Source: Nocardioides donggukensis (GTDB lineage: Bacteria; Actinomycetota; Actinomycetes; Propionibacteriales; Nocardioidaceae). Taken from it: a stretch of 64,000 nt of DNA. Below, piece after piece: positions 31,359 to 41,033 of the stretch. The stretch covers positions 310,001 to 374,000 of the forward strand of contig NZ_JACYXZ010000003.1 in NCBI RefSeq assembly GCF_014842875.1, given 5' to 3'. Position 1 is the first letter of the stretch. Each line of letters starts with the position of its first letter. The notes under the pieces are model-generated. The model saw only the letters and a program-made list of their open reading frames with translations, was not told where the DNA came from and did not search any database. The position numbers and the translations under genes are program-made.

Positions 31359-32775
31359 CCGGTGGCGGCGGGTGCCCCTGCGGGCCCGGGTCGCGCTCGC
31401 GTTCGCCGCCACCTCGGCACTCGCCCTGCTGGCCCTGGGGGTCTTCGTCCACCTCCGGGTGGCGGCGACGCTCGAGGCGCAGACGCGGGACGCGCTGGCG
31501 ACGCAGCTCGACGCGCTCGAGCGGGTGCCCGCGGCGGACCGGGCGGAGGCCGTGGAGACGATGACCGGGGCGACCTTCGGCCAGGTGCTGGGCCCCGACG
31601 GAGCGCTGCTGGCCGGCTCGCCCCAGGTCCGGGCGGCGCCCCTGCTGGCGGACCCCGGCCGCGGCGGGCCCGACGGCGCGGACACCTGGTCGGAGCGGGT
31701 GGTGCTGCTCACCGGCGACGACGAGCCCGAGGTCGTACTGCTGCTCGCACGGCGCAGTGCCGGTCAGGTGCTGGTCACCGGGACCTCGGGCGAGGCCGCG
31801 GAGGACGCGCTCGACGGCATCCGCACCCAGTTCCTCGTCGGGGCCCCGCTCACCCTGCTGCTGGCCTCCGGTCTCGGGTACGCCGTGGCCGGCGCGGCCC
31901 TGCGCCCCATGGAGCGGATGCGCCGGCAGGCCGAGGCGATCTCGGCGCGCAGCTCCGGCGACCGGCTCTCACTCCCGGCGGCCTCCGACGAGGTGCACCG
32001 GCTCGGCACCACCCTCAACGCGATGCTGGACCGCCTGGACCAGGGTCTGCTCCGGGAGCGGCGGTTCGTGGCCGAGGCCAGCCACGAGCTGCGCACCCCG
32101 CTGGCGCTCCTGCGCACCGAGCTCGACCTGGCCCTCGCCCGGCCGCGCGGCTCCGATGAGCTGGTCGCGGCGCTGCGGTCGGCGAGCGAGGAGGTGGACC
32201 GGTTGACCCGGCTCTCGGAGGACCTGCTGGTCCTCGCCGCCGCCGACGACCGGGAGGCCCCGCTGGCCCTGACCGAGGTCCGGGTGGACGACCTGCTGGC
32301 CGCGGTGGCGGCGCGGTTCGGGTCGGCGGCCCCCGACGGACGCCGGGTGCTGGTCGCGTCCGGGACGGGGTCGCTCGGCGCGACCGTCCGTGCGGACCGG
32401 GCGCGGCTGGACCGGGCGCTGGCGAACCTGGTCGACAACGCGCTGCGACACGGCAGCGGCGACGTCGAGCTGTCCACGGTCGGTGAGGGGCGGACGGTGG
32501 CGATCCGGGTCGCCGACCACGGGTCCGACTGGGCGCCGCAGGCCCCCGGGGGCCCAGGCCAGGAAGGAACCGGGTGGGATCGACCCGGGCTCGGCGGACC
32601 CGGGCGGGGCGGACCCAGGTCGGGGTTCGGCCTCGGCCTGCCGATCGTGCGCGCGATCGCCGAGCGGCACGGCGGCACGCTCGCCGTCGAGGCCGGCCAG
32701 ACCGGCACCGTCGTCAGCCTGCGGCTGCCCCAGGCTCAGGACTTCTTGCAGACCACCGTGTCGGACGGGGTGTAG
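31351..32775 (+). CDS. Sensor histidine kinase
   Basis: 474 aa. Two membrane helices (about 11-35 and 165-190) flank an extracytoplasmic sensing region. A HAMP domain follows, then the H-box EASHELRTPLALL, N-box LVDNALRHG and ATP-lid GFGLGLPIVRAIAERHGG. A Gly/Pro-rich insertion (GPGQEGTGWDRPGLGGPGRG) sits between the N- and G-boxes. The ATG overlaps the response-regulator stop (ATGGCTAG). The gene end overlaps the convergent VanW gene by about 40 bp. Confidence 0.93.
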   Translation: MASRWRRVPLRARVALAFAATSALALLALGVFVHLRVAATLEAQTRDALATQLDALERVPAADRAEAVETMTGATFGQVLGPDGALLAGSPQVRAAPLLADPGRGGPDGADTWSERVVLLTGDDEPEVVLLLARRSAGQVLVTGTSGEAAEDALDGIRTQFLVGAPLTLLLASGLGYAVAGAALRPMERMRRQAEAISARSSGDRLSLPAASDEVHRLGTTLNAMLDRLDQGLLRERRFVAEASHELRTPLALLRTELDLALARPRGSDELVAALRSASEEVDRLTRLSEDLLVLAAADDREAPLALTEVRVDDLLAAVAARFGSAAPDGRRVLVASGTGSLGATVRADRARLDRALANLVDNALRHGSGDVELSTVGEGRTVAIRVADHGSDWAPQAPGGPGQEGTGWDRPGLGGPGRGGPRSGFGLGLPIVRAIAERHGGTLAVEAGQTGTVVSLRLPQAQDFLQTTVSDGV

Positions 32776-34457
32776 GTGGTCTCGAACTTCTCCGTGCGGG
32801 CCAGCTTGGAGGCACCCGGCTTGCGGAAGTAGCGGAACACGTTGATGTCGAAGCCGCGGTAGCCCTCGTTCTCCACGCAGTCCTCGCCCTTGAGCCGGCG
32901 GGTCTCGGGCTCGGTGAAGTTGAACCGGTCACCGGTCCGGGTGGTGATGTCCCACGTCTTCGTGGAGTACATCGACACCGTCACCGAGCCGGTGGAGGAG
33001 GGCGAGCTCGGGTTGATGCTGGCCGCGACCAGCACGCCGTACGGGGTGTCGTTCTTGAACTTCAGGTCGAGGGCGCCCCAGACGACGGTGGCCTCCCGGC
33101 CGACCGGGTACCGGTCGATGTAGAAGGAGTGCGGCCGGTGCTCGACGTCCTCGAGGCCGGCGAAGAACATCGCGTTGAACGTCGTGGTCGCGATCTGGGA
33201 GACCCCGCCCCCGAAGTCCTCCTTGAACACGCCGTTGCTGATGATGAAGCCCTTGGTGAAGCCGTTGTCGGCGGTGCGCTCGCCCACGATGCCGTTCAGC
33301 GAGAACGTCTCCCCCGGCTTGAGCACGGTGCCGTCGATCAGCTCCGCGGCCCGTCCGAGGTTCACGTTGCGGTAGTCGGCGTGCGGGTAGTAGGTCGTGA
33401 AGGTGGACACCCGCTCGGTGATCTTCAGCCCACGCGCGTCCTTGGTGGTGAAGTCGGCCTTCTTGACCGTGGCCTTGACGGCCAGCTCGCGCTTGCCCGG
33501 CTTGGCGGCGACCACCTTCAGGAAGGCCCGGTTGATGTCCTTCTGGTCGAAGTCGACGCCCGGCTTGGAGGGCACCACCTTGGGCTTCCCCCCGACCAGC
33601 CGGACCGTCGCGTCGACCGGGGCACCGGCGGACCCGGCGAACCGGGAGCGCACCAGGCCGGCCAGCTTCTTCTGGCGCAGCTGCGGCACCAGCTCGCCGT
33701 CCTTGGCCCGCATCGCCAGGAACGGTGAGAACTCGGCCGGCGTCAGCCGCACCGTGGCCTTGCCGAAGTCCAGCGTGACCGGTCCCGAGGTGGCCGGGTT
33801 CGCGAACTCGTTGAGGGCCCGCTGCACGTCGTCGGCGCTGATCTCGGGCTCGATCTCCACGAGGTCCAGCTCCGCGGCGTCGTCGTCGATGTAGGCCTGC
33901 TCCAGGGCGCCGCGGGCCGCGTCCCGGTCGATGACCTCGCCGACCCGCGCCTTCGTCGTGGTCGCCCGGCCGTCCTCGAACCCGACGTCACCCTCGCGGG
34001 CCTTGGTGCCGAACGTCTCGTCGAGCTCGTCGAGGGTGGCGGCGAAGGCGTCCTCGTCCACGCGGAGCACCGGGTCGAGGTCGTCCCCTCCGGTGTAGAA
34101 GTCCCAGAGCCGCCCGGGCGCCCAGCTGCGCCCGCCGCCGGCCGCCTCGACGCTGGCGGCGTGGTCGACGGTCAGGCCGAGCCGCTGGGCGGTGACCCGC
34201 ACCGGCTCGCCGTCGACGCTCACGTCCAGCCGGTTGCGCTCGGCGAGGCCGGCCTCGAGGGTCTCGGCGGCCTCGGAGTGGGTCTGCCCGCCGATGGGGA
34301 CGCCGGCGACCGTCGCCCCTCGGGGCACCTTCTCGCCGGCGAAGGCGTAGGCCGCGACGTAGGCGGCGCCGAACAGGACCACGAGTCCGAGCACGGTCCA
34401 GACGACGACGCGTCCCCCGTTGCTCTCGCGCTGGTTCTGGGTCTTCACGCGGGCCAT
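32736..34457 (-). CDS. VanW-family protein with peptidoglycan-binding domain
   Basis: 573 aa. An N-terminal membrane helix (VVVWTVLGLVVLFGAAYVAAYAF) is followed by two putative peptidoglycan-binding-4 type regions (about 60-330) and the VanW domain (ERVSTFTTYYPHADYRNVNLGRAAELIDGTVLKPGETFSLNGIVG ... FKEDFGGGVSQIATTTFNAMFFAGL). VanW proteins are extracytoplasmic and linked to cell-wall functions, without a proven reaction. The ATG at 34457 (MARVKTQNQ) is chosen because upstream sequence overlaps the DUF6113 gene in a wrong frame. Confidence 0.9.
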   Translation of the reverse strand: MARVKTQNQRESNGGRVVVWTVLGLVVLFGAAYVAAYAFAGEKVPRGATVAGVPIGGQTHSEAAETLEAGLAERNRLDVSVDGEPVRVTAQRLGLTVDHAASVEAAGGGRSWAPGRLWDFYTGGDDLDPVLRVDEDAFAATLDELDETFGTKAREGDVGFEDGRATTTKARVGEVIDRDAARGALEQAYIDDDAAELDLVEIEPEISADDVQRALNEFANPATSGPVTLDFGKATVRLTPAEFSPFLAMRAKDGELVPQLRQKKLAGLVRSRFAGSAGAPVDATVRLVGGKPKVVPSKPGVDFDQKDINRAFLKVVAAKPGKRELAVKATVKKADFTTKDARGLKITERVSTFTTYYPHADYRNVNLGRAAELIDGTVLKPGETFSLNGIVGERTADNGFTKGFIISNGVFKEDFGGGVSQIATTTFNAMFFAGLEDVEHRPHSFYIDRYPVGREATVVWGALDLKFKNDTPYGVLVAASINPSSPSSTGSVTVSMYSTKTWDITTRTGDRFNFTEPETRRLKGEDCVENEGYRGFDINVFRYFRKPGASKLARTEKFETTYTPSDTVVCKKS

Positions 34458-34473
34458 CCTAGGAGCCGGGGCC

Positions 34474-34854
34474 TCACGAGCCCGATTCGGCGGCGCCCCG
34501 GCGGGCCCGCGACGCCCGCCGGCCGGGGCGGGCGCCGACCGGTGTCGAGGCCACGGCCAGCACCACCAGCCCGAGCGCCACGAGGAGGAACGCGTAGCCG
34601 CGGCCGTCCGCGGCCACCGCGTAGTCACCCTCGGGGCGGCCGCGCACGGCGGCGGTCACGACCAGCACCCAGCCGGCCGCGAACGAGGTGCGCCACCAGC
34701 CGGCGCTGAGCGCCAGGGCCGCCGAGACCGGGGCGGCCACGGCGAGCGCGAACCAGGCCCACGACCGGTCGTGCAGCCCGGTGGAGGCGACCCCGGTGGC
34801 CAGGCCCGCGGCGAACAGCGGCGGCACCAGCGCCAGCCGGGCCGGGCGGCGCAT
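34474..34854 (-). CDS. DUF6113-like membrane protein
   Basis: 126 aa with four membrane helices (LALVPPLFAAGLATGV; WAWFALAVAAPVSAALAL; SFAAGWVLVVTAAVRG; YAFLLVALGLVVLAVAS) and a very basic C-terminus. It matches the small membrane protein that commonly follows mshB in actinobacteria (DUF6113). Its ATG overlaps the mshB stop (TGATG). Function unknown. Confidence 0.78.
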   Translation of the reverse strand: MRRPARLALVPPLFAAGLATGVASTGLHDRSWAWFALAVAAPVSAALALSAGWWRTSFAAGWVLVVTAAVRGRPEGDYAVAADGRGYAFLLVALGLVVLAVASTPVGARPGRRASRARRGAAESGS

Positions 34855-35762
34855 CAGAGGCCGGCGAACAGGTCGGTCTCCAGGCCCTCGTCCCCGGTCG
34901 GGCCCGGCACGCCCTTGGCGATCCGGAAGAACTCCAGCCCCCAGGCGGGCGCCCCGATGTTGTTGGAGAGCGCGAAGAACGGCCCGTCCACGCTGATCTG
35001 GGTGCGGTGCGCGGCGAGGGCCGCCATCTTCCGGTCCACGACGTCGGTGCCGTCGACCACCGCGGAGAGCTGCTCGTCCGGGACCACGAAGAACGGCATC
35101 GGCCCCTCGGGGTCCATGCCCTCGAACGTGGTGGTGTCGCCAGCGGCCCGCAGCGCCCGCAGCCCCTCGCGCATCCGGCTCTCCGACATCGCGCCCCAGT
35201 AGATCTTGGCGATGTCCCAGGGCTCGCCGAGGTCGAGCCGGTACGACGGCACCGCGGCCAGCTGGGCGGCGTACATCGCGACCCGGTGGGCCTGGATGTG
35301 GTCGGGGTGCCCGTAGCCGCCGAACTGGTCGTAGGTGACCAGCACCTGCGGCCGCACCTCGCGGATCACCTCGACCAGCAGGTCGGCGGCGTCGGTGAGG
35401 TCGGCCCGCCAGAAGGCGTTGTCGTGCACCTCGTCGGCGGCCACCGCGTGCCCGTCGTCGTGCCACTTCATGCCGGAGTCCCGGTAGTGGCCGAACCCTC
35501 CGAGGAAGCGGTGGTCGCGCACCCCGAGCAACGCCATGGCGTCCTGGAGCTCGCCCTGCCGGTGCTCGCCGAGCAGGTCGTCGCGGTCCGCGGCGAGGTG
35601 CTCGAGCTCGGGCACCAGGATCTCGCCCATCTCGCCGGCCGTGCAGGTCACCAGCGTGACGCCGCGACCCTCGCGGACGTACTTCGCCATCGTGGCGCCC
35701 TGCCCGATCGACTCGTCGTCCGGGTGCGCGTGGACGAGGAGGAGGCGCTGGTCAGCTGTCAT
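34854..35762 (-). CDS. mshB: GlcNAc-Ins deacetylase of mycothiol synthesis
   Basis: 302 aa, PIG-L/LmbE superfamily zinc deacetylase that removes acetate from GlcNAc-inositol, the second step of mycothiol synthesis. The metal and catalytic motif [12 protein letters not shown] is at residues 10-21, with the later histidine in [10 protein letters not shown]. Full family length. Its presence supports an actinobacterial host. Confidence 0.94.
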   Translation of the reverse strand: MTADQRLLLVHAHPDDESIGQGATMAKYVREGRGVTLVTCTAGEMGEILVPELEHLAADRDDLLGEHRQGELQDAMALLGVRDHRFLGGFGHYRDSGMKWHDDGHAVAADEVHDNAFWRADLTDAADLLVEVIREVRPQVLVTYDQFGGYGHPDHIQAHRVAMYAAQLAAVPSYRLDLGEPWDIAKIYWGAMSESRMREGLRALRAAGDTTTFEGMDPEGPMPFFVVPDEQLSAVVDGTDVVDRKMAALAAHRTQISVDGPFFALSNNIGAPAWGLEFFRIAKGVPGPTGDEGLETDLFAGL

Positions 35763-35780
35763 GGTCCGAGCCTAGTGACC

Positions 35781-36077
35781 TCACAACGGAGGCTGGGCCG
35801 GTGGTCGCTTGAGGCGCCTCGGGCCCGACGGCAGGTCGAGCGGGGCCGGGGTCGCGGTGGTCGGTGAGCCGTCGTCGCCGTCCAGCCACCCGTCGTAGCG
35901 GTCGACGAGCAGCTCGAGGACGAACGACGGGGCGTCGCCGACCACCGCCCACGGGTGGTCCTCGTCGTCGTCCTCCCCGGCCAGCCGCTCCCGCTCGACC
36001 CGGGCCGACCACCCGTCGCCGGCGAGCTCGGCCGCCGCCGCCCGCGCCTCGTCCTCGTCGAAGAAGATCGCTCTCAC
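35781..36077 (-). CDS. Conserved actinobacterial small acidic protein
   Basis: 98 aa from a GTG at 36077: residues 2-17 read RAIFFDEDEARAAAAE, followed by a conserved DDDEDHPWAVVGDAP block and a basic Pro-rich tail. No membrane segment. I recognise similar short proteins in other actinobacteria but no function. It follows the EamA promoter divergently and lies 18 nt before mshB on the same strand, so it may head the mshB transcript. Confidence 0.72.
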   Translation of the reverse strand: MRAIFFDEDEARAAAAELAGDGWSARVERERLAGEDDDEDHPWAVVGDAPSFVLELLVDRYDGWLDGDDGSPTTATPAPLDLPSGPRRLKRPPAQPPL

Positions 36078-36200
36078 CCGGCCAGTCTCCCGCGCCGACC
36101 GCCCACCTCCCAACCCACGGCCAACCCCCGGCCAACCCCCGGCGGCTAGCGTGCCGTGCAGGGTCGTGCGCGGCGTCCCGGACCGAGGAGGGGGTGGCGG

Positions 36201-37175
36201 GTGACCGGCCATTCCCGTGCCCAGTCGCGTGCCCAGTCGCGTGCCCAGTCCCGTGCCCAGTCCCGCGGCCGGGCCCCGCGGGACGTCGCGGGCCTGCCCC
36301 TGCTGCCGACCGCGGGCTTCGTGCTGGTGTGGTCGTCGGGCTACATCGCCGGGCCGTACGGCGTCTCCGGCATGTCGCCGCTGATGCTGGTCGCGATCCG
36401 GTTCCTCGTGGCGGCGGTGCTGGTGGGCGTGCTCGCCAGGGTGCTCCGCGGCCCGCTCCGGCTCGACCGCCGGTCGCTGGTGCGGATCGCGGCGGCGGGG
36501 CTGGTGATGAACGGCGTCCAGTTCGGTGCCATGTACCTCGCGTTCGACGCCGGCCTGGGTGCCACCCTGGGGGCGCTGATGCACTCGCTCAGTCCGGTGC
36601 TGACCGCGCTGCTGGCGGGGATCCTGCTGGGCGAGCGGCTCTCCCCGCGCCAGGTCGTCGGCTTCGTGCTGGGCGTCGTCGGTGTGCTGATCGTGCTCGG
36701 CCCGGACGTCGACGGCGCCGGTGGCGTGGTCGGCATCGGCTTCGCGGTCGCCAGCGTGCTGGGGCTCAGCCTGGGCACCCTCGGGCAGCGCTGGATCGGG
36801 CACGCCCCGGACCCGCTGTGGTCGGCGACGATCCAGTTCGCGGTGTCCGGTCCGCCGGTCCTGCTGCTCGCCCTCGCGGTGGAGGGCACGGACGTGGTCA
36901 GGGACCCCGCCCGGGCCGTGATCGCGATCGGCTACCTGGCAGTGGTGAACTCGATCGTCGGCCTGGCTCTGCTGGGGGTGCTGGTGCGGGCCGGCGGCGC
37001 CGGTGCCGCCTCGAGCGTGTTCTTCCTGATGCCCCCGGTCACGGCCGTGCTGGCCTGGGCGACCCTCGGCGAGGTGCTCACGCCGCTGGGGCTGGTCGGG
37101 CTGGTGGTGGCGGTCACCGGGGTCGCGGTCGCGACCGTGGGCACTCAGCGGTCCCGGCGGTCCCCACGGTCCTGA
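36201..37175 (+). CDS. EamA/DMT-family exporter
   Basis: 324 aa with ten predicted membrane helices in two EamA repeats (AGFVLVWSSGYIAGPYGVSG opens the first; IGYLAVVNSIVGLALLGVLV is in the second). Members export amino acids, nucleobases or other metabolites; the substrate is unknown. The GTG at 36201 follows GGAGGGGG; a -10-like TAGCGT at 36147-36152 gives a leader of about 40 nt. The cytosolic N-terminus contains four SRAQ repeats. It overlaps the convergent NUDIX gene by 31 bp. Confidence 0.88.
   Translation: MTGHSRAQSRAQSRAQSRAQSRGRAPRDVAGLPLLPTAGFVLVWSSGYIAGPYGVSGMSPLMLVAIRFLVAAVLVGVLARVLRGPLRLDRRSLVRIAAAGLVMNGVQFGAMYLAFDAGLGATLGALMHSLSPVLTALLAGILLGERLSPRQVVGFVLGVVGVLIVLGPDVDGAGGVVGIGFAVASVLGLSLGTLGQRWIGHAPDPLWSATIQFAVSGPPVLLLALAVEGTDVVRDPARAVIAIGYLAVVNSIVGLALLGVLVRAGGAGAASSVFFLMPPVTAVLAWATLGEVLTPLGLVGLVVAVTGVAVATVGTQRSRRSPRS
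36216..36263. repeat. 12-bp tandem repeat, four copies, coding SRAQ
   Basis: Four copies of CGTGCCCAGTCG/C in frame at the 5' end of the EamA exporter gene. Same period and copy number as the PGDK repeat in the LOG-like gene at 4441-4488, but unrelated in sequence. Confidence 0.85.
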
Positions 37176-37552
37176 CGAAGGACCTCGGCCAGCTCCGCCA
37201 GGAACGGCCGGTCCGGCTCCAGCCAGTCCACCTCGTCGAGCTGGTCGGCCCCCAGCCAGCGCACCGCGTCGTGCTCGACCGGCCGCGGCTCGCCCTCGTC
37301 GAGCCGGACCACGGCCACCCGCAGCCGGTGGCTGCCGCCGATCGCCGCGGCGCCGTCGAGCCAGTGCTCGACCACGACCGTGCAGCCCAGCTCCTCGACG
37401 ACCTCGCGCGTCAACGCCGCCTCCGGCGTCTCGCCGGACTCGACCTTGCCGCCGGGGAACTCCCACCGGCCGGCGGCCTCGGGGGGCGCCGTACGCCGGC
37501 ACGCGAGCACCGCTCCGCCGCGGACCACCGCCGCCCCCACCACCTCGCGCAC
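37145..37552 (-). CDS. NUDIX hydrolase (MutT-like)
   Basis: 135 aa. The NUDIX box is complete (GGKVESGETPEAALTREVVEELG), preceded by GRWEFPG, typical of MutT/CTP pyrophosphohydrolases that sanitise oxidised or unusual nucleoside triphosphates. Start taken as the GTG at 37552 (VREVVGAAVVRGG) because the core fold begins immediately; the long open frame upstream runs antisense to another gene. Substrate unknown. Confidence 0.86.
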   Translation of the reverse strand: MREVVGAAVVRGGAVLACRRTAPPEAAGRWEFPGGKVESGETPEAALTREVVEELGCTVVVEHWLDGAAAIGGSHRLRVAVVRLDEGEPRPVEHDAVRWLGADQLDEVDWLEPDRPFLAELAEVLRQDRGDRRDR

Positions 37553-37594
37553 GGCACCCACCCTGCCGCACCCGGACCTCGTACGGTGGGCGGC

Positions 37595-38626
37595 ATGTCG
37601 GTCCACCTCCGCCGCAGCGACGAGAACTCCCGCGAGATCGAGGCCCTGGCTGTGCTCCTGGGCGGCCGGGTCGGCCTGGACGGGGTCCTCGACGACCTGA
37701 ACCGGCGCGGCCGGAGGGCGTGGGGTGCGTTCGGCCGGGCGGTGCACCGGGCGGTCACCTGGGACGCCGCCGACCGACGGGACCCGCACTGGTGGCCGCA
37801 GGGCATCAGCACCTCGGCGGACGCCACCGACGAGGAGGACCTCGAGGGGCGACGCGTGGTGCTGGTCTCGTGGTACTCCAAGGCCGGGGAGGGCTCCCGG
37901 ATCAGCTTCCTCGACCTCGACACCCTGCGCTACCGGCACGTGCTGCTGGTGGTCCCCGAGCTCGCCGCGGACGGCACGGTCCGGCTGGAGCCGCTGAAGG
38001 TGCACGCCGGCGGCATCGTCTGGTGCGGGCCCTACCTGCACGTGGCCGCCACCGCACGGGGTTTCATGACCTGCCGGATGGACGACCTGATGCGGGTGCC
38101 GGACGACCGGGCCGGCGCCCTCGAGACCCACGGCTACCGCTACCTGCTGCCGGTGCGGTTCACCTACCGCGCCGACGCCGACGAGGGCCACGAGCGGATG
38201 CGGTTCTCGTTCCTCTCGATCGACCGGGGCGCCGACCCGCCGGCCCTGGTCGCCGGGGAGTACGGCCGGCACCGGCAGACCACACGCCTGGCCCGGTTCC
38301 CGCTCGACCCCCGGACCCTGCACCTGGTCGCCGGCGACGATGGGGTCTCGCGCCCGGTGCTGCTCGACGACGGCGGGGTGGTGCAGATGCAGGGCGCCGT
38401 GGTCGCGCGGGGCCGCTACCACGTGACCGCATCGAAGGGTCCTTGGACGCCGGGCTCGGTGTACGTCGGCGGGCCGGGCGCCTTCCGGCGGTTCCGGTGG
38501 GCCACCCCGATCGGCCCGGAGGACGTCTCCTACTGGCCGTCCCGGGACCAGCTCTGGTCGGTCACCGAGCACCCGCGGCGGCGCTGGGTCTTCTCGATGC
38601 GACGGGACTGGTTCGACCGCCGCTGA
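37595..38626 (+). CDS. Hypothetical soluble protein, beta-rich
   Basis: 343 aa beginning MSVHLRRSDENSREIEALAV. No signal peptide or membrane helix. The sequence alternates short strands with W/Y/G-rich turns (YSKAGEGSRISFLDLDTLRYRHVLLVVPEL; VHAGGIVWCGPYLHVAATARGFMTC), which suggests a beta-propeller-like fold, as seen in actinobacterial secreted or hydrolase-like proteins. No catalytic motif recognised. TACGGT at 37582-37587 ends 7 nt before the ATG, indicating a leaderless transcript. Confidence 0.75.
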   Translation: MSVHLRRSDENSREIEALAVLLGGRVGLDGVLDDLNRRGRRAWGAFGRAVHRAVTWDAADRRDPHWWPQGISTSADATDEEDLEGRRVVLVSWYSKAGEGSRISFLDLDTLRYRHVLLVVPELAADGTVRLEPLKVHAGGIVWCGPYLHVAATARGFMTCRMDDLMRVPDDRAGALETHGYRYLLPVRFTYRADADEGHERMRFSFLSIDRGADPPALVAGEYGRHRQTTRLARFPLDPRTLHLVAGDDGVSRPVLLDDGGVVQMQGAVVARGRYHVTASKGPWTPGSVYVGGPGAFRRFRWATPIGPEDVSYWPSRDQLWSVTEHPRRRWVFSMRRDWFDRR

Positions 38627-38652
38627 CCCTCCCCTGATCCCCGGTCGGGTGC

Positions 38653-39498
38653 TCAGGTGCGGCTGCGGGGGGCCTTGGCGAGCTGCCGGCTCTGGGCGAC
38701 CAGGCGGCCGGCGGAGTCCCAGACCTCGCAGTCCTCCTCGAAGAGGCCACCGGCGAGGTTCCGGGTGGCGTGCCGGACCTTGAGCCAGCCGGGGGCCGGC
38801 CGCGCCCGGACGTGCGCGGTCAGCTCGAGCGTCGGCGCCCATCCCGGCATCCCCAGGTCGAACGTCACCGGGGGCAGGGAGTCGAGGGCCAGGAGCAGCG
38901 ACAGCGGGTCCGGCTCGCGGCCGTCCGCCATCGCCAGCCAGCCCTGGATCTCCCCCGCCCCGCTGGGCTCCCCCACCGCCCACCCGGCGTGGGCCGGGTC
39001 CAGCCGGAGATCGAGCCGGTCCAGCAGCGGCGAGGTCCGCCGGAAGTCCTCCGGCGCCAGCGACGAGGGGACGCAGTCCTCGACCGCCGGCAGCACGGGC
39101 TCGGTGGCCGTGGTGCGGACGTCGTCGGGCAGGCGACCGAGATCCGCGTAGGTCGCCAGCGCGCTGATCCGCGGCACGCCGTCCTGGGTCACCTCGGCGG
39201 CCAGGGACGCCAGGCTGCCCGGGCCGGCGCCGTCGCGCAGCACCCGGGTGGACACGGTCGCGGGTCCCGGCACCGAGGCGGAGAGGTAGTGGGCGCTCAC
39301 GACGACCGGGTCCGGCTTGCCGGGCGAGGCGGCCCGCAGTGCGGCGCCGACCACGGCCAGCAGGTAGCCGCCGTTGATGCCCCCGCCGATCATCCAGCCC
39401 GGCGCCAGCGAGGCGGCGTACTCCCCCGTGCCGGTGGCGGTGCCAGTGCCGGCGCCGGTGGACGTGACGGCGGTGTCGCGGTCGAACTCGTAGCCCAT
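38653..39498 (-). CDS. Acyl-CoA thioesterase family protein (double hotdog)
   Basis: 281 aa. Two hotdog halves are visible: GGGINGGYLLAVVGAAL and PVVVSAHYLSASVPGPATVSTRVLRDG in the first, ALDSLPPVTFDLGMPGWAPTLELTAHVRARPAPGWLKVRHATRNLAGGLFEEDCEVWDSAGRLVAQSRQLA in the second. The pattern fits TesB-like/4HBT_3 thioesterases acting on acyl-CoA. A short GTGTATGTG-like linker repeat (residues about 15-25) lies near the N-terminus. Divergent from asnB. Confidence 0.88.
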   Translation of the reverse strand: MGYEFDRDTAVTSTGAGTGTATGTGEYAASLAPGWMIGGGINGGYLLAVVGAALRAASPGKPDPVVVSAHYLSASVPGPATVSTRVLRDGAGPGSLASLAAEVTQDGVPRISALATYADLGRLPDDVRTTATEPVLPAVEDCVPSSLAPEDFRRTSPLLDRLDLRLDPAHAGWAVGEPSGAGEIQGWLAMADGREPDPLSLLLALDSLPPVTFDLGMPGWAPTLELTAHVRARPAPGWLKVRHATRNLAGGLFEEDCEVWDSAGRLVAQSRQLAKAPRSRT

Positions 39499-39542
39499 GC
39501 GGGGCAGCGTACGGGCCTCGACACCGGACCTAGACTCACCCC

Positions 39543-41033
39543 ATGTGCGGCATCGTCGCAGTCCACGACCCGACCGGGCCGGATTCCGCGCTCGGCGAGC
39601 GGATGCTGGACCGGATCGGGCACCGCGGGCCCGACGGTCGCGGCACCCGAACGGTGGGGCCCACGTGGCTCGGCCACGCCCGGCTGTCGATCGTCGACCT
39701 GGACCACGGGGCGCAGCCGCTGCCGTCCGACGACGGGCACTGGGCCGTGGTGAACGGGGAGATCTACAACCACGCCCGGCTGCGGGAGGTCGCGCCCCGG
39801 GACTTCCGCACCGACTCCGACTCCGAGGCGGCGCTGTCCGCGGCGATCAGCGACGACCCGGACGCCCTCGGCGACCTGCGCGGGATGTACGCGTTCGCGG
39901 TGGCGCACGTCGACGGGGACCTGGTCGTGGCGCGCGACCCGGTCGGGGTGAAGCCCCTCTACTGGGTCCGCACCGGACCCGCCACGCTGTTCGCCTCCGA
40001 GATGCGCGCGTTCGACGCCGTCCACCGACCCCTGGTCGAGAGCTTCCCACCGGGGCACCGCTGGTCGCCGACCACCGGGCTGGCCCGGTTCCGCGAGCTG
40101 CACGTCGGGGGTCGCGAGATCAAAGACCGGGACCTGGCGCTCCGGCTGCTGCGGACGACCCTCGAGACCGCCGTGCACCGCCGGATGATGGCCGACGTGC
40201 CCCTCGGCGTCTTCCTGTCCGGGGGTCTCGACTCCAGCCTGGTCGCCGCACTCATGGCCCGGCACGCCGACGAGGTCGGCGGGACGGTGCACTCCTTCGC
40301 GGCCGGCACCGCGGGCTCCTCCGACGTGGTCGCCGCCCGGCGGGTCGCCGAGCACCTCGGCCTCGAGCACCACGAACGCCTCTACGACGCCGACGAGGTG
40401 CTCGCGGTCCTGCCCGACGTGGTCCGCAGCATCGAGTCCTACGAGCCGTCGCTGGTCCGCAGCGCGGTGCCCAACTACCTCCTCGCCCAGGAGACCGCAC
40501 GCACGGTCAAGGTGGTGCTCACCGGAGAGGGCGCCGACGAGCTGTTCGCCGGCTACTCCCACCACCGCGACGTCGCCGAGGCCGACCTGCGGCAGGAGCT
40601 GCTCGACAGCGTCTCCGGCCTGCACAACCTCAACCTGCAGCGCTGCGACCGGGTGACGATGGCACACGGGCTGGAGGCGCGGGTGCCGTTCCTGGACCGC
40701 GACGTGGTCGACCTCGCCGCCCGGCTGCCGATCTCCTGGCGGGTGCCGCACCGGCACGGCCTGGAGAAGGCCCTCCTGCGCGAGGCGTTCGCGGGCTGGT
40801 TGCCCGACGACGTGCTCTGGCGGCCGAAGGAGCAGTTCGGCGAGGGCAGCGGCACCGCCGAGGTGATGGCGCGGCGGGTGGCCGACCTGGTGCCCGACCC
40901 GGACTGGGCGGGCGAGCGTGTGGCCGGCCTGCCGGCGCCGCGCAGCCGTGAGGAGCTGGCCTACCAGCGGATGTTCGCCGAGGGACTGGCCGGCGTGCCG
41001 GCCGCCCTGCTCGGCAGGTTCGCCGACGCGTGA
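39543..41033 (+). CDS. asnB: Asparagine synthase (glutamine-hydrolysing)
   Basis: 496 aa. The N-terminal class II glutaminase has the nucleophile Cys2 (MCGIVAVHDP) with GHRGPDGRG and VNGEIYNH; the synthetase domain has the PP-loop SGGLDSSLVAALM and ATP site TGEGADELFAGYSHH. It is shorter than E. coli AsnB (about 550 aa), so it may belong to a side group that amidates another substrate. TAGACT at 39531-39536 ends 6 nt before the ATG. The amidase gene overlaps its end by 4 nt. Confidence 0.9.
   Translation: MCGIVAVHDPTGPDSALGERMLDRIGHRGPDGRGTRTVGPTWLGHARLSIVDLDHGAQPLPSDDGHWAVVNGEIYNHARLREVAPRDFRTDSDSEAALSAAISDDPDALGDLRGMYAFAVAHVDGDLVVARDPVGVKPLYWVRTGPATLFASEMRAFDAVHRPLVESFPPGHRWSPTTGLARFRELHVGGREIKDRDLALRLLRTTLETAVHRRMMADVPLGVFLSGGLDSSLVAALMARHADEVGGTVHSFAAGTAGSSDVVAARRVAEHLGLEHHERLYDADEVLAVLPDVVRSIESYEPSLVRSAVPNYLLAQETARTVKVVLTGEGADELFAGYSHHRDVAEADLRQELLDSVSGLHNLNLQRCDRVTMAHGLEARVPFLDRDVVDLAARLPISWRVPHRHGLEKALLREAFAGWLPDDVLWRPKEQFGEGSGTAEVMARRVADLVPDPDWAGERVAGLPAPRSREELAYQRMFAEGLAGVPAALLGRFADA

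Noticed and set aside
35864..38626. Plus-strand open frame of 920 codons
   Set aside because: Only its last part, from ATG 37595, is a real gene; the rest is off-frame to the EamA gene and antisense to the NUDIX gene.
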